Below are positions 55,970 through 64,000 of a stretch of DNA of 64,000 bases, in pieces. Position 1 is the stretch's first letter. Each line of letters starts with the position of its first letter. Both the position numbers and the translations under genes were made by a program. Below the pieces are notes generated by a model. The model worked only from the letters and a program-made list of their open reading frames with translations. It made no database searches and was not told where the DNA came from. The stretch comes from Miscanthus floridulus (lineage: Eukaryota; Streptophyta; Magnoliopsida; Poales; Poaceae), in contig NC_089597.1 of NCBI RefSeq assembly GCF_019320115.1, positions 119,480,000 through 119,543,999 of the forward strand, given 5' to 3'.

Positions 55970-58900
55970 TTGTTTGGAGGTACCATTGGCATTGGAGGCT
56001 TGATTCTATGAAATTATTATTATGCACCATATATTGAGTCAAGTTATGAATGCATATCACAACCCAATGCCATGACAATAAGTGAAGTCCAAGTGCTATA
56101 ACATACAAGTGTCATTTGTCAAGTTGTGGATAATTTATTGGATATATTTGGTGGCTTACAAATAATTGAGTTGAAGCTTGCTATGGATGATCATGAGCTA
56201 ACCAAGGTATATTATTTGTTGATATAATTCATTTGGGTGCATATGAGTTGATTGAATTGGATATATATATATATGCATATGTTGCTTGCTATGAGATGTT
56301 TGAATGGACTAAATGATTAGTAATCAAATTTGAGTTGATTTGAGTTGGATAAATTCATGAGATGTCTTTTAGTAAGTGTATTGAATGGATTTATGTCTTG
56401 TGAAAGTATTCAAACAAGTTGATTTCAAGTTTGATTCACTATAGATGAAGAATGGCTCAATGAATAGAAATCTGTCATTTATTGGAAATCTGAGCTAGCT
56501 GAGATCAAGTTTGAATTCGAGTGACCAAATCTTATTGGATTAGCTTGAAATTTGGCATGCATGCTCTACACTTATTGTATAAGTTGCTGTAGAAATGTCA
56601 TGATATTTGGGTAAGAATTGCTTCGGTTTTGGAGTGGATCTTTTCAGCTGTAGTACAACAGTTTTTAGCATGTAGCAATATGGGAAGGTGTGAAATCTGG
56701 TAGCAATCTAGAAGTCAATTGAAGTTCAAATTTTAGAGCTGCTAGATGACTTAGCTAGGCACATCTCCACCAAATTTCATGATAATTGGATCTGTACATT
56801 GGGAGATATGAATTTTTCATTGAAGGGTACAGAATCTGCCAGAAAAGTGACAATAATTGGATTGTTCAAGAGTCACTTTGATTGAAAGGTCCTCAAGTTG
56901 GAAACATGTTTATAAGTGGTTGAGGTACCTAAGTCTGGTTTTGAAAAGAGCTAGAAGCATAACAAGCAAAGAGTACAAGGCCATTAGATCGTGGAGTGTA
57001 CTTGGCACATATTTGGTACTAAATTTGAAGATCGAGATCAAACTCAAGATGAAGATAGAGTTTACGTTCTAGTGATTATTAGAGATCATTTGGTAGAAAG
57101 AAAAGGACTTAAACAAGTAGAAAGAAAAGGACTTAAAAAAGGAATCAAGGTTACACATCAAATTAAGTCCTTCACTTGGATAAATCAATCAAGATATTTC
57201 AAGTGAGTGTCAAGAATGGTTCTTTGGAGAGAGATCACTTCTCCCTATGTGTAGGGGCTTACCGCTTTTTGTAGGTAAACTGAGCGTGGGGCTTGGAAGG
57301 CTAAAATGGAAGTGGTGATCTAAGGGGCATTTGAGATGCTTAGTTGAAGCAATCAAAAAGGTTGATCTAGAGAGCAAGCAGCACCCAAAAGAGAGCTAGT
57401 TATGGTGATTCAAGTGGTATTCTAAATAGTTCTCTCATGTAAGTATTGATCAAAAGATGAAGCAAGCCAACCACAACAAGAGATAGTGCACTTGATCATA
57501 AGTTATTCTCATTTCATAGGGGTGAAGGATGGATTTCATTATCGATTATTGGTCTTCACCAAGCTTATAATTAGATTTCACATTGCTATTGGAGAAACAA
57601 ATGGAATCTATGTGCATGATCATTTCATCCCTTACTAGTATGCGGTTAGCGCATATAGTACATGCTTATTAGGATCATGCATCACAAATGAAATTTTAAA
57701 TTTCATAGCCTACCACTATTGCTTGAATGGTTAAATGATCTAGTGGTAGTATATGAGTTTGTTCATGAGCTAGTGAACCCAAGTACTTGATTTATTTTGG
57801 ATTGCCAACAAGTGACAAGTACAACATTGATCAGATAACCGCTCAATGCGTGTGAAGAAGCTTAGAAAGGGTTCAAATCAGACTTGAAAGCTTAGACAAA
57901 TCAATTTAGTTCAAGTTATATTAGAAGCTCATGATGATGATAAGAGTACAAGAAAATAACAACAATGCAAATGGATATCTAGTTTGGTTGTTTCAAGTAG
58001 TATCTAGGCTCAGTTGATTTCTCAAGTGGTATTTACAAGTGGTGTCTAGATCAACTTACAAGTGATATCCTACAAGTGGTACTCATGAAGATGACAAAGG
58101 TTCAAGAAATAGATATAATTGACAAATCTTACAAGTGGTTCCATGATGGTTCTTACACGTGGTATATCTAGATTATCACTTTGTTACAAGTAGCATTCAT
58201 ACACATGGTATCTAGCACATCAAATGGTGGTTCCACAAGTGATCCTCAACTTTAAGTGATCATCAATGAATAAAGTTCCCTCACATACAAGAGCTCAAGT
58301 TTATCAAGTGGATGACCCATGCTATGACATAGGGGGAGGTGTCCCACCGATTGGTATCAAGGTCAAAGATCCTACATGAGGTATCTCAAGGGCTACAAGT
58401 GGTGTCACTCCAACATATTTAGAAGTGTCTATAAAAAATGTAAGATTCAAGTGTCAACCATCTACCCCAATGCAATCCTTTGTATCAATAAGAAGCACAC
58501 CTTTTATGAAAATTGATGACAAAGGGGGAGAAGTTGGAACAAAGCTCTGTAAATACATCATGGGAAGAAGTAAAAGTTGGATATGGACAAAGATGGAGCA
58601 ACATTGAGAAATTAAGAAGGATCAAAATTCTTGGACAAGATAAGCACGCAAGTAGGGGGAGCAAGCTCATGAACTTGGTTGTTAGCATTTTGATATGTGC
58701 ATATTCATGTGCCTACTTGCATTTGCATAAGTTTTAAATTAAATATGCATGCTTGTGTGGTGTATGCTAGTTATAGAACTTGAATGATGATATGATAACT
58801 AGCATGCATAGGATGGTAGCTAGACTTGTGTTTTTACAAATGGTACTAGAACCTTGTTTATAATGTTGATCTCACGGGGTTTCTAGTGTTTTTGTTGTCT

Positions 58901-59245
58901 AGCTACTCATGATGCTAAGGATGATGTTAAAAGTGCAACTCCGATTGGTATCACACTTCAAAGGTTATTCTATACATCTTAGCATCACTTAGTAGTGGTA
59001 ACACTCCACAAATTACATATTTATGCATGTGTGCAAGCTTGAAACCAAACCATTTGAGCACACATGTAGGGGGAGTTATCACTACCAAGTTGGGTTTTAT
59101 GGTGCTTATCCAAATCTTAACATGGAGCTCAAACATTGGATAAGTAGCATAAAATCCAAATCAAATTAGCCATTTACACTTGTGTGAAGTGCTAGCTTGA
59201 AATGAGCTTAATTTTCAAATCTTTGTAGAGTTGTTATCAATTACC
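55970..59245 (+). other. Pol-less internal spacer of the copia element
   Basis: The 3.3 kb between gag and the polypurine tract hold no protease, integrase, RT or RNase H motif on either strand, unlike autonomous copia elements. The sequence is AT-rich, with many CAAGTGGTAT-like repeats at 57411-58408. Short open frames (for example 56857-57072, 58425-58607) are not recognisable. Confidence 0.78.
57411..58408 (+). repeat. Dispersed ACAAGTGGTAT-like motifs in the copia spacer
   Basis: CAAGTGGTAT occurs at 57411 and 58023. Close variants are at about 58035 (ACAAGTGGTGTC), 58071 (TACAAGTGGTAC), 58131 (ACAAGTGGTT), 58155 (ACACGTGGTAT), 58184 (ACAAGTAGCAT) and 58393 (CTACAAGTGGTGTC). The LTR/PBS junction of the same element reads CTACAAGTGGTATTG at 61771. 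Confidence 0.6.
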
Positions 59246-59259
59246 AAAAAGGGGAAGAT
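59246..59259 (+). other. Polypurine tract of the copia element
   Basis: AAAAAGGGGAAGAT directly precedes the LTR start TGAAAGGTCCCC, as usual for SIRE-type elements. Confidence 0.88.
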
Positions 59260-61775
59260 TGAAAGGTCCCCAGTTTGGCTTTGGTAATTGAGTGACAACC
59301 TAGGTGGACTAATGTGTTTAAATATGAGTTACACAGGTGATTAGTCCACACGTATACTTGTGTGAGCAACTCATGCCATGACAGTGAAGATGGCTTGGAT
59401 TTGTTGCATGCCTCACACATGTGATGAAGGAACTCATTAATATGAGACATGACATTCAGTCATGTGACTAAGGTGGAGAAGATCAAGACAAGACTTGGCT
59501 TGATAGACCGGTTGCAAGCGTGAAGGGAAAGTTAGAGGCTTTGGAGCGATGCACCACGTGGCAGTAAAGCTTGAGCAAGACTTGGCGCCGATGGACGAAG
59601 GCAATGGTGAAGAGCAAGTGAAGTCAAGATCGATGAACCAATAAGGTCACATGATGATATGAAGTGGATCATATCATTTGTGATACGGTTGGTGCATGTG
59701 TTGCATCAACGATGGAGGAGATGGAATAGAATGCGCAAGGCAAAGGTATAACCTATAGGGCATTTCATTTCACCGGTCATAGGTGTGTAGAGAAGTTTAT
59801 GACTGGGTTTAGAATAGATGATCGTACTATAAAGATGGGGCAAACTTGTTCGTATATTGGTCATCAAGTGCCACTCAAGTGATCTAACTTTGCATCGTTG
59901 CTAGGATCGAGTGGTAGCGTGGTGATTTGAGTGACTAATCCTTTGGAAAATGATTATGAAAATGCTAACACACTTGCACATGATGTTGTACACTTGGTGG
60001 TGTTTAGCACATTTGCAAAGGAGAAATTGTTGGAGTTGATTTGGATCAACTTGGTGAAGTTGGAGAAGAAAAGGAGAAGAAAAGAGAAGTTTGGGTTGTC
60101 CGAGGGTCGAAAAACTCAACTAAACTTGTGGCCAACGCGTAGCCCAGCCTGGGGGCTAGCACTGCCCTTTTCCAGTGTGCACCGGACACCCTAGGGTGGT
60201 GGCACCACCACCCCTAGAGCAGTGCACCGCCACCTCTTGCACGGTGCACCACCACTCCCTACAACGTGCCCATTTTAGTAGCACCACCCTTTCGTATTTT
60301 GGGCATAACTCTTAGCTCCGAACTCCGATTTTGATCATCTAGGATTTTTCGGAAAGCTAATGAAATGCTCTACAAGATTGAGATGTTAAAAAACAAATTT
60401 GAGATGAAGGTGGCACTTCCATGGTCACCGGACTGTCCGGTGCCTAGCACCGCCATATTTTTCTAGAGAGCACCGGGTTTGGGTTTTGGCCGGCAGGTGG
60501 CACCGCTACCCATAGGGTGGTGCACTACCCCCCTATGTCCGGCACCCACTTTTCCAACATCTAGTTTGAAATATCCATTGCAATTCAACCGTTGGGGCAC
60601 CGCCACCCCTTGTCCGGTGTCCGCACGTTGCTGTCCGGTGACCGCACAGAAATGTGCTACTTGGCTCCAATGGCTCTATTTTGCTTGGCGACTATAAATA
60701 GAGGTGGAGCTTAGCCTTGGGCTGGTTGCTGAGCACCCTTAAGCCTTGGTGGCTTGTGTAGGTGTGCTTGGGATCCCTCTAACTCACATACGCTTGATAT
60801 TGATCATCTGATTATGTGTGAGTGTGATTCTAGTGCAATTGCATCGTGAGGTTGCATTGGGTGGCACTAGGTGATCGAGTTGCAAGCCAATGGTGCTTGT
60901 TACTCTTGGAGGTTGCCACCTCCTAGATGGCTTGGTGGTGGTCTTTGTCAAAGCACGCAAGAAGCTTGTGCGGTGCTCCGGAGAAGAGATTATGAGGGGT
61001 ACCATGCTCACCCTGTGGGGGCCGTGAAGAGCAACACTAGTAGAGCATGTCATTGAGCTACCCTCACTTGGTTCATGAGGTTCTTATGGTGTCCAATGTG
61101 TGGGCTTGGTGTGGTACCAATTAGCCACCGAACTACCAAGTGAACGGTCGACACAATGGGGACTAGCGTGTTGGCAAGCACGTGAACCTCGGGATAAAAA
61201 TCACCGTGTCATCCTTGTCTTCCCATTGATTTGTATCCCCTTTACACAAGCCTATATTTACTTTCATATACATTGTGCTTGTGTAGTTGCTCTTGTAATT
61301 AGTTGGTTTGTGTAACTTGCTAGTTACCTTCTTGCTTGTGTAGCATAGAAGTAGCTCCCTTACATGACTAATTTGGTTTGTGTACCCTTGTTAGTCATAT
61401 TGCTTAGTTTGTTTAGCTAAGTGATTTGCACTCTCTAATTTGGCTTGTGTAGCCTTGTTATTGAGCATTGCTAGTGGGCTTAGGAGCTTTGTGCTTTTGC
61501 ATCACTAGAATTTGTAGGAGCTTCCTGGTTGCCAAAGTACTAGTGCATAGGTTTGTGTGACCGTGCTCTAGAATTGATTAGGTGAGCTCTAGCTAGCCTG
61601 GCACCTTTGTTGCCTTATTAGGATCTTTATAAGGTGCTTGTGAACTTAGATATAGGGGTGTAGTCTTGGCTATACTGATAGTTTTAATTCCGCATTTGTT
61701 ATGGTTAGCCAGTGCATTTAATTTTTTTGGAAAGGACTATTCACCCCTCCTCTAGTCTGCCATCTCAACCCTACA
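59260..61775 (+). repeat. Complete copia (SIRE-like) LTR shared by two tandem units
   Basis: 2516 bases, TGAAAGGTCC...CCCTACA. It follows a polypurine tract and is itself followed by a PBS and gag, so it serves as 3' LTR of the left unit and 5' LTR of the right unit. Confidence 0.92.
60692..60700 (+). promoter_or_regulatory. TATA box in the copia LTR
   Basis: CTATAAATA, about 1.43 kb into the LTR, followed by GAGGTGGAGCTTAGCC. The corresponding site in the left LTR is mutated (TATGAATA, about 481). Confidence 0.72.
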
Positions 61776-61921
61776 AGTGGTATTGAAGTTAGGTCTCTCA
61801 TTTGTGGTCTTCACTAACCCAAGAGGATGGTGACTTATGGGCTAGATATTGAGTGTCCATACACTTTTGATGGCACACACTTTGCATGGTGGAAAAAATA
61901 GATGACATGCAATTTTAAGTT

Positions 61922-61939
61922 TATTTCCCCTCAAATGTG
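61922..61939. repeat. TSD of the LINE, left copy (18 bases)
   Basis: TATTTCCCCTCAAATGTG, identical to 62454-62471. The unoccupied form is present once in the paralogous gag near 1708-1725. Confidence 0.95.
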
Positions 61940-62357
61940 ATGACATGTTCAACAGATAAGTGTCGCGAAAATGTGTATGTTGTGTTGGATTTGCAGTCAT
62001 ACAAGAAGGGGTCGAGTTCAGAACGATGATATATGTGATAGATTAGGGGTAGCACCAATTGAAGAAAAGCTTGTCCAACACCGATTGAGATGGTTTGGAC
62101 ATGTCCAATAGAGACCTCTAGAGGCACCGGTGCATATTGAAATCCTAAGCCAGGATAGTAACGTGAAGAGAGGCAGAGAAAGACCAAAGTTGACTTGGGT
62201 AGAGGCAATAAAAGGAGACTTGAAAGGATGGAATATACCCAAAGACTTAGCCTTAGATAGGAATGCTTGGACGACAGCTATCCACGTGCCTAAACCTTGA
62301 TTGCTTCTGCTGGGTTTCAACACTAGCCTACCCCAACTTGTTTGGGACTTAAAGGCT

Positions 62358-62453
<96 letters not shown>
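61940..62453 (+). mobile_element. 5'-truncated L1-type LINE
   Basis: The insert encodes the C-terminal end of a plant L1-type reverse transcriptase protein: [28 protein letters not shown], then a TAG, RPLEAPVHIE, and RGRERPKLTWVEAIKGDLKG. It ends in a stop at about 62297, a short 3' UTR (CCCCAACTTGTTTGGGACTT) and a (TTG)32 tail. The 18-base TSD, 5' truncation and 3' simple repeat are the marks of target-primed reverse transcription. Confidence 0.92.
62358..62453 (+). repeat. (TTG)32 tail of the LINE
   Basis: 96 bases of uninterrupted TTG, from the end of the LINE 3' UTR to the TSD. A 3' trinucleotide tail in place of poly(A) is known in some plant LINEs. Length is likely to vary between individuals. 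It also produces a spurious poly-Leu or poly-Thr frame. Confidence 0.95.
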
Positions 62454-62454
<1 letters not shown>

Positions 62455-62471
62455 ATTTCCCCTCAAATGTG
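62454..62471. repeat. TSD of the LINE, right copy
   Basis: Exact copy of 61922-61939. Confidence 0.95.
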
Positions 62472-63134
62472 GTGAATCATAGATGTAGGCTTTTCTCATG
62501 CGTTGGATGAAAAGAATGCAACTTAAGCGCAAAAAGAAATGCCTACATCTCGACTGCCAAGCTACTAACAGTTTCTATCAGTCTATGAGTGATAATATAT
62601 TTGGGGAGATCATGTACATGAAGACCGCCTATGATATTTGGTTGTACCTCAATTTGATATATGGGAGGGTCTCCGATGATGATGATGAGCCTAAGGATGA
62701 GGCGCATGAATGTGTCAAGCATGACCACACTTTGGTGATTGTGGACGATTGCTGCACCTCATGATCAAGTGATGATGATGATGAAAGATCTACCACAAGC
62801 TCACTTGACAAGGATGATGATGATGCCTCAAGTGATGCAAATGATGATGCTACTCCATGCACACTTGATGGTGGTGATGAGGGATCATGTTCGGATGACA
62901 TTGCTACTAAAGCTCTCTAACTACATCACATTGCTTCATGTCACAAGGTGACACCAAGGTATCTAATGCAAATGTGATTGGTCTTGATTCATACGAGGAG
63001 CTTCTAGATAGATATGGTAGCATGATCAAAGCTTTAGAAAATGAGATGGCTAAAACAAAGAAATTGAAAACTCATTTCTAAAGAACACGTGAACAACAAA
63101 AGCATCTACTTTATGTTACTACTTGTTCACATGA

Positions 63135-63421
63135 GGAGCTTTGTGCTTTTGCATCACTAGCATTTGTAGGAGCTCCCCGGTTGCTAAAGTACTAGTGCAT
63201 AGGTTTGTGTGACCTTTAGAATTGATTAGGTGAGCTCTAGCTAGCCCGATAGCTTTGTTGCCTTATTAGGATTTTATAATGTGGTTATGAACTTAAATAG
63301 AGGGGTGTAGTCTTGGCTACACCGATAGTTCTAATTTCACATTTGTTACGGTTAGCCTGCATATTTAATTTTTAGAAAGGACTATTCACCCCCCCTCTAG
63401 TCCGCCATCTCGACCCTACAA
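63135..63421 (+). repeat. 3' end fragment of a copia LTR, fused to gag
   Basis: 63143-63421 aligns with 61493-61775, the last 280 or so bases of the LTR, ending CCCTACA. At the junction AGGAGCT (63136-63142) is shared by gag (GAGGAGCTA, 2399) and LTR (TTAGGAGCTT, 61480s). This is an illegitimate deletion through 7-base microhomology that removed the rest of the second unit. Confidence 0.88.
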
Positions 63422-64000
63422 CTGTCTACAAAAAGTATTGTCGCCGGACCTTCTTATGCCTTTGTTTAAAAGGTCATGCCTTCTTGGATTTGTTAGTGGA
63501 GTTTTCTTCGTGTCTTTGTTAGTCGTTGTTTGTGCTTTTGTTCTTGCTGTGTTCCTGTGGCAATGGCGATGTGTGCTTTTGTTGCGAGTGTGTATAAACA
63601 TGAGATGCACCCATCATGAATATAACATAGATTAATGTTGAATGCATTCATGCCAATTGCATCTCATGTTTTAATTATGGAAAGTTTTCAAAATGCATTT
63701 ATACATCGTTTAGAATGTTTTGGAAAAAAATCATATATGTTTTGGATACTTTCTCGAGTTTCCTATAACTAAATCTAACTTTTGGAAACTCCTATAGACA
63801 TTTTCACGATGTCTAAATATTGTATTTGGATTTATCGTGTCAATCTATCTTTAGAACTTTTGTCATAATTTTTAGAATCTAAGAGACATTTTTCGTGGCT
63901 TAAAAATATTATTAAGTATTTACTAGATTTTTTTAAAAAAGATGAAACCACCTTGAAAACCAGTTCAAATCTGGAATGAAGGTAATATAAACTCACTACT
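63422..64000. other. AT-rich sequence flanking the copia element, not identified
   Basis: Begins directly after the LTR terminus. No PBS, coding region or motif recognised. The text at 63636-63680 (TGCATTCATGCCAATTGCAT) is loosely like the start of Tekay-type LTRs, but too weakly to call. Confidence 0.5.

Larger units (their letters stand above)
61776..63141 (+). pseudogene. gag: Second copia gag fragment, with a LINE inside
   Basis: A decayed PBS (TGGTATTGAAGT, 61778-61789) leads to MVTYGLDIECPYTFDG at about 61828. The copy is collinear with 1562-2406 except for the LINE at 61940-62453 (plus its TSD) and small indels. MSDNIFGEIMYMKTAYDIWL and the GAT-coded Asp run follow at about 62587-62800, with a TGA at about 62762. 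The copy ends at about 63141 by fusion to LTR sequence. Confidence 0.85.

Noticed and set aside
61940..62300. LINE fragment as a possibly intact reverse transcriptase
   Set aside because: Only the C-terminal end is present and it contains a TAG stop; the catalytic domain is missing by 5' truncation.
62301..62532. Open frames coding long poly-Leu or poly-Thr runs
   Set aside because: They are the (TTG)32 tail of the LINE read on the two strands.

Overview
The window is plant DNA, almost certainly from a grass with a repeat-rich genome (panicoid grasses such as sorghum, sugarcane or Miscanthus would fit; species not determined). Evidence: Ty1/copia SIRE-type, Ty3/gypsy Athila, Tat and Tekay-type LTR retrotransposons, GC-rich antisense coding in a Tat element of the kind seen in grasses, and plant introns and TATA boxes. 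I found no intact host gene, tRNA, rRNA or CRISPR. Essentially everything from base 1 to 63421 is transposable element.

The layout is a nest that can be unpicked from target-site duplications (TSDs). Level 1: a SIRE/Maximus-like copia element on the + strand (1-3176, then 55526-61775) that carries gag but no pol. It is followed by a second, collapsed unit sharing the central LTR (61776-63421), which holds a LINE fragment (61940-62453). Level 2: an Athila-type gypsy element, + strand, 3177-55520, inserted in the copia gag. Level 3: three insertions in Athila. These are a Tat/Retand-like element, - strand, 5406-21075, in the gag-protease region; a second Tat-lineage element, - strand, 27077-49829, near the 3' end of the Athila internal region; and a solo Tekay-type LTR, + strand, 50203-54522, in the Athila 3' LTR. 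Level 4: a deleted Tekay-type chromovirus, - strand, 33687-43958, in the reverse transcriptase of the second Tat element.

Removing the inserts rejoins reading frames: copia gag across 3176/55526, Athila gag-protease across 5405/21081, Tat reverse transcriptase across 33681/43964. The Athila core is then about 9.6 kb and the second Tat core about 12.5 kb. Every pol gene is broken, mostly by in-frame TAG and TGA codons, with frameshifts in the older elements, so all copies look dead.

The most interesting content is accessory. (a) The Tekay-type element has an ORF0-like leader protein whose N-terminus resembles the histone H3 tail, in the same element as an integrase chromodomain. (b) The first Tat element has a spliced multi-exon gene antisense to gag-pol, and the second has a shorter spliced antisense gene. 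(c) All three accessory ORFs located 3' of pol in the gypsy elements have their own TATA-like box upstream. (d) The copia element is gag-only with four zinc knuckles and a spacer that repeats a motif resembling its own LTR/primer-binding-site junction. (e) Two adjacent hairpins are conserved in diverged Tekay-type LTRs.
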